This document shows positions 41,738 through 50,399 of a stretch of 64,000 nucleotides of DNA, piece by piece; the stretch's first letter is position 1; each line of letters opens with the position of its first letter. The DNA is from a virus, in IMG/VR virus record IMGVR_UViG_3300042541_001760, positions 197,053 to 261,052 of that record; one strand, given 5' to 3'. The notes beneath the pieces are model-generated. The model ran no database searches. It saw only the letters and a list, made by a program, of their open reading frames with translations, and was not told where the DNA came from. A program made the position numbers and the translations under genes.

Positions 41738-44700
41738 TAGTCAGCAAATGCGTCTGTGTCAATCCATTTAGCGGTAAATCTATCGAAAGCCGATGCCCCT
41801 TTAGCTAATCCAAAATAAAAATAGAATGGAGCGCCTAAGTTGTATTTACCGGATATCCCAGGTTCCGGTTTATAATCACTTTCACCTGTTGCTGGATTAA
41901 TGACTAAAGGCCCATCAACATTATAAATCCAACCTTTATTGTATTTTATTTCAGTTACGCTAGGACTTGGTTGGAATGTTCTCGATCCATTTACACCTCC
42001 GTACAGTCTATCTATTTTTTGATATCCGTATTTGAATGCGTTAGCACCCGCACCACCAAAAACCCAGTCATTTGTTTGTTTTCCGAAAATATTATCATTA
42101 CCACTATTATTAAAAATTTGCCATAAATAAAATGGGACTGTTTGTGTTGTAACCGGGATATAAGTAAAATTACAATCATTATTTATTCCAATAAGACCAT
42201 CTGGATTATATAAAGTTCTATTTGGTGATATATAATCTCTAAGTTGACTATCGCCAGTATAAAAAATACCAAAAGTAATATCCTTATAACTACCAACCCC
42301 ACCCGGAAAATATAAAGGTGAGTTAAATCCTGAATTAATAGCTGGCTCAGGATAATTTGCAGGTTCAAAAGCGGAGATACCTAATTGTGAATTGGTTGCA
42401 ATCATTTGAGAAAAATCCGCATCAACGAATCTTTTAGGACGTGAAAAATAATTCATAATACTAGCACCCGCAGGTGTCCCAAATAACGCTCCAAAACTTG
42501 TACTAGCAAATCTTGACAATATGAATATATTCAATATTTCTGAAGTATCTCCGAATGTTGTACTATTTAACTTATTCATAATATACCCATCCCAATTTCC
42601 GCTTTGAGATAAAAATTTTTGTAGTTCGTCTCTTGGACCTAAGTCCATCATCGTCGTTGGGAACATTAAATTTCTACTATTTCCTAAAAGATTTGATCCG
42701 TCATAAAACCCTTTTTTACCTACGAAATCATCTGTAGCTTCATCATATGGTGAACTCCTATAATAAAAATTAGAAGTGTCAGGGTCTAAGTATATTGTAT
42801 CTTTACAATATTTATTATATGGTATATTTGGTGGATTTCCATTTGGTCCGGTAAAATATCTTGTTGTTTTAAATGGGAACATATACAATGACCCATTAAC
42901 CCAATTATTAAAAAACGTATGTGAAAATACTTCCCTACAAGCTCCAAAATTAATATTCATTCGTGATAACCACTCAGTAACTAATTGTAAGTCTTTAGTT
43001 AAATGTGCCCCTAAATAATTTGCATGTACTAAATTATAACAAGACCCACCAATAAAAAATTGGGCATATCCTCCTGATGTATAAAATTGACAAGATGCTG
43101 CCGGTAAAATATCTAGTGTATCATTAACATTTTGATAACAACCTATTGGGACTAAATGTTCACAAGCAAAAGAATCTAATACTTTATCAACCGATCCAAA
43201 ACTTTCTGGTTCAGTTGATCCGGTAATTCTAATATCAGGGTCATCACCGGGAAACGCTTGAGTCCCTGACGCTGGGTTTACACCGGCAACAACACCTTCA
43301 TCAGATAGTTGATATACGGTAAATTGCCCGTTAGCCATCATATTCATACCTTGCGGTATAATCGTATTAACTGTATTAAAAGATTGAAATAGGTCGGATG
43401 TCGGCATTCTGTCAGTCCTCATTACAATTCTATTACTATCTGACATTATAGTATTAACAGTAGGGAGGTATTTTGGAGAAAAGTATACTGACCCTAACGC
43501 CGTTCTAGTTCCATTATTTAAAGTATTTATTTCAGATCTCATACCAACCATAGATCCACCTTCAACACTCTCCCCAATAGCATATCTTTTACCCACAAAT
43601 TGCATAATTTCAACATTAGCGGGAGGTGCAGGAGGTACGGTAGGTGCAACATAATTTACAGGAAATCCGCAGTAACCACTATCTGATGGACCATCAATCT
43701 GAGAACCTGGTAGTCTAGCATACATATTCTTACCACCAACTCTTAACCCCCCTCCTGTTGTTCCATTAGTTCCACCAATAAAAGTATATTCCGCTATTGA
43801 TGAATACATTGCGGGTGGTGTTCCCCCTGGTGCGTAACCAACTACATTACTATTTTCATCCAATGATGAGTAATTAGAGCTTCGATATGTTGGGAATGGT
43901 GTCCATTGATCCGGTTGGAAGTGATAAGAAGGGAAGAATAGTCTACCATTAGAATATCCGGTATCTACCGAGGTATTATTAATAATATTTGTATGATTTA
44001 CGCATCTATGAGCATTATTATAGGCAATTACATCGGATCCAATTTGAAGCGATTGACCAAAATCTAAACCATCATTAGGTTGTAATGGGATGTTCATTTT
44101 GAAATCACCAATAACCGAAACATCAAAATGGGTAGTTCTACCAAATAAACGACCTAAACCATATTTTATGGGTATCCTACTTGAATGGGGGTCAACACCT
44201 CTAACCATTATAGTTATTAGGGCATTTGGTTTATCTGAATATAATGACCAAAGGTTAATCCAAGACCAAAGTCCAGGACTGTTGGTATTTGCTCTTATAT
44301 CGGGTCCGTTAGTCCCAATAGATTGATTAATTGGCGTCCAATTATTAAATATCCTCGCGAAGAAACTTTCTTGTTCTCTTTTATCTTGAAGCCATCCCGA
44401 CGAGACAAGTATATTACTGTATTCATCAAATGTCATTGCGGTAATAACTTGAAAGTATTCAATACCTGTTGGGTATTTTAGATATCTATCCGTATCTGAA
44501 TTAGTTTGAGTTATATTGTAATTAGTAACCTTTCTACCTCCCGTAATGGGGTCTGTGTAACTAACAGTTGTTGTACCACTAACGTTTATAGGATTACCCG
44601 TTACTGAATATGTACCATACGCATTTGCTTGAGTTGTGGCGCTCATATTAACATCAACGCCGTCATAAGGATTATTAAATGTTAAAATAGTACCAGATTC

Positions 44701-47700
44701 AATTTTTTCCTCCAACATTAACATCATTATATTATCGTAATGAGTTCCACCATTGAATCCCTCATTAAATCTGACTCTTATTTGATTTGTACCTCCACCT
44801 AAACAATAATCACTACCATTAACGGTATCTATAACTCTAACACTATTATTAGAATTTCCAACATATAAATAATCATTAGTCGTATTATACACCGCAAAAC
44901 TAGGGGTTGATCCAACGGATATCGTATTAATCACAGAATTAATTGAGGTATCAATAACACTAACTGTATTGGATAAGGTATTTCCAACATATAAACGATT
45001 TTCCCCTGAAACATACGTACCAAAGGAAGGATTTGTTCCTGGTCCTATGGATATTATTGTTATCAACGAATTATTATTTATGGTATCAAAAACACTAACA
45101 TCACCGGAACCACTATTTCCAACATATAGATAACCATTATCAGGATTATATGTCCCAAAAGTAGGGTTTGTCCCTGGACCTATAGTTATTAAGTCAATTA
45201 CCGTAACACCAGATATTACACTAATAGTACCATCCCCTCTATTTCCAACATATAAACAATTATTATTGGGGGTATATGTTCCGAAAGAAGGATTATTACC
45301 AACTGATATTGTTGGTATTGTACTAGACGTACCTGATATTACACTAACAGTACCATCTCCTTTATTTCCAACATAAACGCAATTATTACTAGGGTTGTAT
45401 GTTCCGAAAATAGGTTGGTCTCCAACATTTTTAATTCCAGCAATTCCATTATTTACGGTATTTATAATAGTAACAGTATCACTCGCATTATTTCCAACAT
45501 ATAGATATTGATTAACAGGATTATATGTTCCGAAAGAAGGATTATTACCAAAAAGAATTATCGAACCACTCGCAACATTGTTTGTGGTATTTATTGGTTT
45601 AACTTGACCATTAGCACCACCAAATCCAACATATAAAGTATTATTGACATACGTTCCAAAAGTAGGATTTGAACCGACTGATATCGTACTAACCCCCCCA
45701 TTATTCGCGGTATCAATAGCACTAACATTACTAGATCCATTATTTCCAACATATAAACGACCATTTGGCGCATATGTTCCAAAGATAGGATTTGTTCCAA
45801 CGGTGATTGATCTTGTATCCGTTCTCTTATTTAAATCACCTGTAGTATTAATCTCAGCATTACCTTCACCAAAAAACTTACCCTTAAAGTTCATCATATT
45901 AACGCTTTCCGGTATAGTTAATCCTTGAACCCAAATAAAACGACCATCACTAAAATTATCTCTTTGTGGTGTTCTAAAAGCGGCTGAATATTGTAAATTA
46001 TTAGATATCCAACCCGCAGCAAATCTTTGTATTGGCCCAATAACCTCATCATAATCAGTATTAACGTCATAAGATCCTGGATCAATTATATTTGCCAATA
46101 TACTACTATTAGTAAATAGTGGTGGTCTATATGTGGATCCTGGATTATTAAACCCTTCGTTTGTTGGAGTACATGAACAGAGTTGGCATTCGGGAAAAAC
46201 AAATAACGGGATTGCTAATTGACTAAATCTATTTTCTATGTCAATTAAAACCTGCCAATTTTCAAAGGGTCGTAAAGTAAACGATAAAAGGCTACCACTA
46301 TATCCGATTCCGAAGTTCCTTATTTTTGAAACTAGAAAGCATATAACGTGAAATATTGTTACTACCAATTTTAATATGATAGAAATAAAGGACGATACAA
46401 TTACAAATAGTAAAAACAATAAATCAAATCTATATTGAGCATCATTGGTTGGAAATTTATTACTTGTACTTTCACAAGTTTCATCGGTAATGTTTTTAAT
46501 TCCTAAGTATTGTCTTTGTCTATTACCTTTCGTGAATCTTGTTACAAGTTGAGATATCGTATAAACTTTATTATATGACATCTCGTAGAATTTATCTTCA
46601 CAATTTATAGCCTCCTGTATAATATCATCACCAAATGATGACCCTGAATACCCATAATCATCCCAATCTAAACTAAATGCATATGATTTCTTAGCCGCAA
46701 TATATCCACCTGAAGTGGATGCGAAATTTATCAGAGGATCATCATCGGGATTATTTGAATCCCACCCATTTTCTTTTACGTTTGGTATTAAGAAGTTTGC
46801 TCGTTTAATTGGTTCACCCAAACTTGGTGACTGATTCCATTTTACTTTAAATCTATATTTAGATTTGGTTGGTATTCCTTTTCTCTCATCATTTGAGAAT
46901 ATTTGCTCACCAAATTCATTTGTTATTATAAAATCCAAATTCATTGGTACATCTAATAGCCAAGCACCATCAGAATCGATAACTTTACCGTTGTTTTCAA
47001 ACTCGTACTCCTCTAAAATAGGTCTACCGTTTATATCTTGTTTAATCGTTTGTCTAATCGCCAATATCTGACCCGGTCCTGAAATTAAATTACATTGGTA
47101 TCCAGATTTTTTAATTGGTTTACAATTTTTTCTTAACGCCGATTCATCAGTATCGGATATGATTGAACCCATAAAAATCGCGGTAGGTTTAATGGTGATA
47201 CTAGCCTCGGCAGTTAAATCAAAATCGGTTCTTGTAATTGATGGTTGACAAATTTCAGGTTCACCCCACAATGGTAAAACCTCAACTGTCTTATTTAAGA
47301 AGATAATCTGTGGTAATGTTGTTAAATTCTCTGATGTTTGGAATTTAGTTCCGTTAACTTGACTCTCGGTGGCTACACCTATTCTTATTAAATCCTGTGG
47401 TGATTGTGAAAACGGACCCATATCTGATAAATCCAAATTCATTAAGATTGTGTAACTACCAACAGGAACTCCAAATATCATAAAGTCACCACTGTCATTG
47501 GTTGTTACAGTAAATTTATAATACTTGTCATATAACTCAATTGCGGTAGGATTTGTTAATACATCTTCTAAGTCAGGAAATGACCCTGTGGCTGCGTGTC
47601 CAGGAAATGATGGTTTGTAAGGTAATAAATTATATTTATAACCATCCTCATTAATATCACTTATTGTTTTATAAGGATATATTTCACTGATGGTTGGATT

Positions 47701-47940
47701 TAACTCGTCATCGGCGGTTATTGGTATGAATAACGATAATTTAGCGTTAGGTACACCATATCCATCATTGACGGAAACCCTACCAGCAATAACACCATAA
47801 TCGGAACATTGTCTTACATATATCTCGCTTTGTGATAATTTTAAGGATAATATTTCCAAAAAATCAAAATCTTGATCTAAATTTACGGTTACTGATTTAT
47901 CAACGCCAACCTGCGTTCTTACCCTATATGACTTCGACAT
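41737..47940 (-). CDS. Giant baseplate/tail protein, 2067 aa, with YVTN propeller
   Basis: The largest gene here. Residues ~40-200 contain a carboxypeptidase-regulatory-like beta domain (A-G-R-V-S-V-N-D-G-Y-G-V-P-N-A, F-G-V-P-V-G-S-Y-T). Residues ~500-537 form two hydrophobic segments, unusual in a virion protein, followed by a Cys cluster (C-Q-L-C-S-C). Residues ~703-1045 are eight ~42-residue repeats of the type I-S-V-G-x-x-P-x-F-G-T-Y ... L-Y-V-G-N ... V-I-D-T, a YVTN/NHL-style propeller. The rest is beta-rich and structural. Its place right after gp25/gp6 corresponds to gp7 in T4 order, but I cannot show homology. Confidence 0.85.
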   Translation of the reverse strand: MSKSYRVRTQVGVDKSVTVNLDQDFDFLEILSLKLSQSEIYVRQCSDYGVIAGRVSVNDGYGVPNAKLSLFIPITADDELNPTISEIYPYKTISDINEDGYKYNLLPYKPSFPGHAATGSFPDLEDVLTNPTAIELYDKYYKFTVTTNDSGDFMIFGVPVGSYTILMNLDLSDMGPFSQSPQDLIRIGVATESQVNGTKFQTSENLTTLPQIIFLNKTVEVLPLWGEPEICQPSITRTDFDLTAEASITIKPTAIFMGSIISDTDESALRKNCKPIKKSGYQCNLISGPGQILAIRQTIKQDINGRPILEEYEFENNGKVIDSDGAWLLDVPMNLDFIITNEFGEQIFSNDERKGIPTKSKYRFKVKWNQSPSLGEPIKRANFLIPNVKENGWDSNNPDDDPLINFASTSGGYIAAKKSYAFSLDWDDYGYSGSSFGDDIIQEAINCEDKFYEMSYNKVYTISQLVTRFTKGNRQRQYLGIKNITDETCESTSNKFPTNDAQYRFDLLFLLFVIVSSFISIILKLVVTIFHVICFLVSKIRNFGIGYSGSLLSFTLRPFENWQVLIDIENRFSQLAIPLFVFPECQLCSCTPTNEGFNNPGSTYRPPLFTNSSILANIIDPGSYDVNTDYDEVIGPIQRFAAGWISNNLQYSAAFRTPQRDNFSDGRFIWVQGLTIPESVNMMNFKGKFFGEGNAEINTTGDLNKRTDTRSITVGTNPIFGTYAPNGRLYVGNNGSSNVSAIDTANNGGVSTISVGSNPTFGTYVNNTLYVGFGGANGQVKPINTTNNVASGSIILFGNNPSFGTYNPVNQYLYVGNNASDTVTIINTVNNGIAGIKNVGDQPIFGTYNPSNNCVYVGNKGDGTVSVISGTSSTIPTISVGNNPSFGTYTPNNNCLYVGNRGDGTISVISGVTVIDLITIGPGTNPTFGTYNPDNGYLYVGNSGSGDVSVFDTINNNSLITIISIGPGTNPSFGTYVSGENRLYVGNTLSNTVSVIDTSINSVINTISVGSTPSFAVYNTTNDYLYVGNSNNSVRVIDTVNGSDYCLGGGTNQIRVRFNEGFNGGTHYDNIMMLMLEEKIESGTILTFNNPYDGVDVNMSATTQANAYGTYSVTGNPINVSGTTTVSYTDPITGGRKVTNYNITQTNSDTDRYLKYPTGIEYFQVITAMTFDEYSNILVSSGWLQDKREQESFFARIFNNWTPINQSIGTNGPDIRANTNSPGLWSWINLWSLYSDKPNALITIMVRGVDPHSSRIPIKYGLGRLFGRTTHFDVSVIGDFKMNIPLQPNDGLDFGQSLQIGSDVIAYNNAHRCVNHTNIINNTSVDTGYSNGRLFFPSYHFQPDQWTPFPTYRSSNYSSLDENSNVVGYAPGGTPPAMYSSIAEYTFIGGTNGTTGGGLRVGGKNMYARLPGSQIDGPSDSGYCGFPVNYVAPTVPPAPPANVEIMQFVGKRYAIGESVEGGSMVGMRSEINTLNNGTRTALGSVYFSPKYLPTVNTIMSDSNRIVMRTDRMPTSDLFQSFNTVNTIIPQGMNMMANGQFTVYQLSDEGVVAGVNPASGTQAFPGDDPDIRITGSTEPESFGSVDKVLDSFACEHLVPIGCYQNVNDTLDILPAASCQFYTSGGYAQFFIGGSCYNLVHANYLGAHLTKDLQLVTEWLSRMNINFGACREVFSHTFFNNWVNGSLYMFPFKTTRYFTGPNGNPPNIPYNKYCKDTIYLDPDTSNFYYRSSPYDEATDDFVGKKGFYDGSNLLGNSRNLMFPTTMMDLGPRDELQKFLSQSGNWDGYIMNKLNSTTFGDTSEILNIFILSRFASTSFGALFGTPAGASIMNYFSRPKRFVDADFSQMIATNSQLGISAFEPANYPEPAINSGFNSPLYFPGGVGSYKDITFGIFYTGDSQLRDYISPNRTLYNPDGLIGINNDCNFTYIPVTTQTVPFYLWQIFNNSGNDNIFGKQTNDWVFGGAGANAFKYGYQKIDRLYGGVNGSRTFQPSPSVTEIKYNKGWIYNVDGPLVINPATGESDYKPEPGISGKYNLGAPFYFYFGLAKGASAFDRFTAKWIDTDAFAD
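44803..45830 (-). repeat. Eight in-frame propeller repeats (~126 bp)
   Basis: Eight consecutive coding units of about 126 bp. Each carries the same DNA-level blocks (for example TTTCCAACATATA on the plus strand) and encodes P-x-F-G-T-Y and L-Y-V-G-N motifs. The high DNA similarity suggests recent unit duplication. Confidence 0.88.
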
Positions 47941-47954
47941 TTAATACTTTTTGA

Positions 47955-47961
47955 ATAAATA
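47955..47961 (-). promoter_or_regulatory. TATTTAT element, candidate late promoter
   Basis: TATTTAT on the minus strand, 14 bases before the start of the 2067-aa gene. Confidence 0.4.
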
Positions 47962-48011
47962 GTTTATATTCTACTTTCAAAAAATAATTGATTTAATAAA
48001 AAAATAAATTA

Positions 48012-49850
48012 TCAACTGAAATTAACCGTTTTTAGGTTTTTAACCCTAACTCTAATATCTCTGCCGGGATATCTAACTTGATATATCTGTGTCGGTTCAG
48101 CAAATATCGTATCATCAATAAGTTCTATTTGTCTTGTTGTTGAATCCAAATATCTTTGTGAGGTTTGTGATGATGAGTATTGACCCCCAACTTCATTTAT
48201 AACATCTATTGCCGCCACACTAATAACACCGTTTAAAGTTTGTACTTGTCTTCTTATTTCAGATATATAGACATTCTCACCCATCTCTCTAACTGATGGT
48301 GAGAAGTATTTAGTTACAATATCAACCATTTGTGAAATAACCACACCTTGGTTTTGACTTGAATCCAATACAACCGATATGTCCATACTAAGGTCAACAA
48401 CTTGAGCACTTTCTACGGATATATAGTCATTAATCATTCGGTAGTTTGAAAGGTAGTTAGCAATGTTTGTTTTAAGTGTGTTTGAAATAACATTACTTAA
48501 TCCTCCACTTGAATCGTATGATAATATCTGAATTTTAATTTTATTCTCTTGTTCGGTTACCGCTACTTTGGCGGGTGCTCCGAATTGTGAAGGCATTTTT
48601 CTAATTAAAGATTCGTAGTCATTAATTGTTACCGCTCTGTTTTGTGCCGCAAAATTGTATGTTACATAGTTTCTTACTTCCTCAATAGTTGGTACATTTG
48701 CCCCACCTATTGCGGCGGTTGTATTATTACATGTTAATGTATTAACTACCGTTGTATTTTGTGTTTGTGATGGACCGTTAACGAAGAATGAGACCGTACC
48801 TAATTGATTAAGGACATTGACACCTAAATTGGTTGATATACCACCACCAACTCTGTATTGGATGAATAATGTGGTGTTAGCCTTCAATGTACTACCCAAA
48901 GCAAAGTTGTTTGAGTATTTTTGTAGATTCATGGGGTTACCATTGGCGGCAAAATCTCTTAATTGTTCGTCCGCCGATTGACTACCCCCACCGAATATCA
49001 TTTTAAAGAAACTCTCAGGAGTAAATTCTGTTATAAATCTTGTAGGCGCCGGAACATATTTACCCACCTTTACACCAGGTTGGTCTGATACTTTAGTTGG
49101 ATCCTCAACAAAAACTTTGTCCTGTATTAAAGCATCAACTTCGTACCATCTATTATCTAATCCCAAGAATTCATTATCTGTTGGTATATTCGCATATTGT
49201 GTTCCGTCTTTTAATAATACACTTGTTACACCTAAAACATTTTTTTCAGGTAAGAATAACTCAAAAAATGGTCTTACATCGTTTGATGATATAACTCTTT
49301 TGAACACTTTAGTAATACCGTTAACTACGGTTTCTCTTTTTGTAATCGTATAATTAATAATCTTATTATTGGCATCAAAGTTTGGAACTTTGGTTCTGTT
49401 TGGAAACCCTTCGTTATTATATGGTGATGAAAAATCTATGTCATATACGGTCTCAAATGTTTGACCCGCACCATTTATCTGTGACCCCCTTCTTAGGATA
49501 CCACAATACCTAATATCCTCTTTATCTCCGAAAGCCGGAACAGTTATTGAGAAATCAACTAACGCAACTGATGGTCTTTGTCCGGGTATTTTAAGTCCAT
49601 AAGTTCTGGCAATGTTGTATATTGATGACCTCTGTTGAGCGTATTGTAATACCGTTTCTTGAATACTTCTATCAATATTAAATTGTAGGTTGTCTGATAC
49701 CGCAGCATTTAAATCAAGTAACACCGAGAATGTTGAAGCGTCATTTACGTTAGATAACAAATCAGGATAGTATGTTTTAACAAAATTAATTAATTCCGTT
49801 CTTATCCCCTGAAAATCTCTCGTAGTATAGGATATTTTTTTATTTGCCAT
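48012..49850 (-). CDS. Baseplate wedge subunit, gp6/BaseplateJ-like
   Basis: 612 aa, near the 660 aa of T4 gp6. The N-terminus (I-S-Y-T-T-R-D-F-Q-G-I-R-T-E-L, then Y-P-D-L, V-L-L-D-L-N-A-A-V-S-D-N-L-Q-F-N-I-D-R) is the strongly conserved gp6-like start in T4-like phages. The middle has the N-Y-V-T-Y-N-F-A-A-Q-N-R-A-V-T-I-N-D-Y-E segment typical of BaseplateJ proteins. It forms the ring of wedges around the hub. It follows the gp25 gene by 6 bases, as in T4 gene order. Confidence 0.93.
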   Translation of the reverse strand: MANKKISYTTRDFQGIRTELINFVKTYYPDLLSNVNDASTFSVLLDLNAAVSDNLQFNIDRSIQETVLQYAQQRSSIYNIARTYGLKIPGQRPSVALVDFSITVPAFGDKEDIRYCGILRRGSQINGAGQTFETVYDIDFSSPYNNEGFPNRTKVPNFDANNKIINYTITKRETVVNGITKVFKRVISSNDVRPFFELFLPEKNVLGVTSVLLKDGTQYANIPTDNEFLGLDNRWYEVDALIQDKVFVEDPTKVSDQPGVKVGKYVPAPTRFITEFTPESFFKMIFGGGSQSADEQLRDFAANGNPMNLQKYSNNFALGSTLKANTTLFIQYRVGGGISTNLGVNVLNQLGTVSFFVNGPSQTQNTTVVNTLTCNNTTAAIGGANVPTIEEVRNYVTYNFAAQNRAVTINDYESLIRKMPSQFGAPAKVAVTEQENKIKIQILSYDSSGGLSNVISNTLKTNIANYLSNYRMINDYISVESAQVVDLSMDISVVLDSSQNQGVVISQMVDIVTKYFSPSVREMGENVYISEIRRQVQTLNGVISVAAIDVINEVGGQYSSSQTSQRYLDSTTRQIELIDDTIFAEPTQIYQVRYPGRDIRVRVKNLKTVNFS

Positions 49851-49856
49851 AATCTA

Positions 49857-50315
49857 TTAAATATTAATTATTATAAAATCACTTGACTCAAATACATTAG
49901 ATGTGATTTTATAATCTATTCTAACTTTAGCGGTATGTTCTTTTGTTCCGATACCGGGAACTCTAAAAACCCTCTCATCACCACTTATTACGGTAACATT
50001 TGGGTCGTCTTCTTCTGTTGATGCGTCATAAACGGCGATTTTCGTTATTACCAAATTAGGTACGTATTTTGAAACTGAATCTCTTATTTCTGATTCTATC
50101 TCGGAGAATGTTGGTCCGTCTAATGGTTCAAATATATATTCAAGTAGTCTAGTTCCGAAGTCAGGTAAAAAATATCTTGTCCCCTTTCTCGTTAATAACA
50201 GATGTATAAGGTCAGTTCTAATCTCCTCCTCAATGGTTGATGATAAATCTAAAAATCTACCATCAAATGAATCCCTGAATGGGAAATTTATTCCATATGT
50301 AACGCCGTTTGCCAT
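49857..50315 (-). CDS. Baseplate wedge subunit, gp25/GPW-like
   Basis: 152 aa, close to T4 gp25 (132 aa). Typical pattern: N-F-P-F-R-D-S, E-E-E-I-R-T-D-L-I-H-L-L-L-T-R-K-G-T-R, L-P-D-F-G-T-R-L, and F-E-P-L, the last corresponding to the conserved E-P-R loop. It nucleates sheath polymerisation on the baseplate. It heads the late tail run: a terminator separates it from nrdA, and a TATTTAT element lies four bases before its start codon. Confidence 0.93.
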   Translation of the reverse strand: MANGVTYGINFPFRDSFDGRFLDLSSTIEEEIRTDLIHLLLTRKGTRYFLPDFGTRLLEYIFEPLDGPTFSEIESEIRDSVSKYVPNLVITKIAVYDASTEEDDPNVTVISGDERVFRVPGIGTKEHTAKVRIDYKITSNVFESSDFIIINI

Positions 50316-50319
50316 ACAT

Positions 50320-50326
50320 ATAAATA
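50320..50326 (-). promoter_or_regulatory. TATTTAT element, candidate late promoter
   Basis: TATTTAT on the minus strand, four bases before the gp25-like start. Located between the nrdA terminator and the tail run, so it is the best-placed candidate. Confidence 0.45.
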
Positions 50327-50364
50327 TAGTGCCTCTAATTTTTCTTTAAATAGGTATAAAATAA

Positions 50365-50391
50365 AAAATCACGACGAATTGTCGTGATTTT
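50365..50391 (-). terminator. Terminator after nrdA
   Basis: Perfect 11-bp stem (AAAATCACGAC / GTCGTGATTTT), 5-base loop, then T-rich sequence on the minus strand. It ends the replication/nucleotide run nine bases after the nrdA stop. Confidence 0.88.
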
Positions 50392-50399
50392 AAATGTGA

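Noticed and set aside
42183-42368. Short open frames antisense to or overlapping the large structural genes
   Set aside because: They are shadows of the long genes in other frames, with composition and position fully explained by them.
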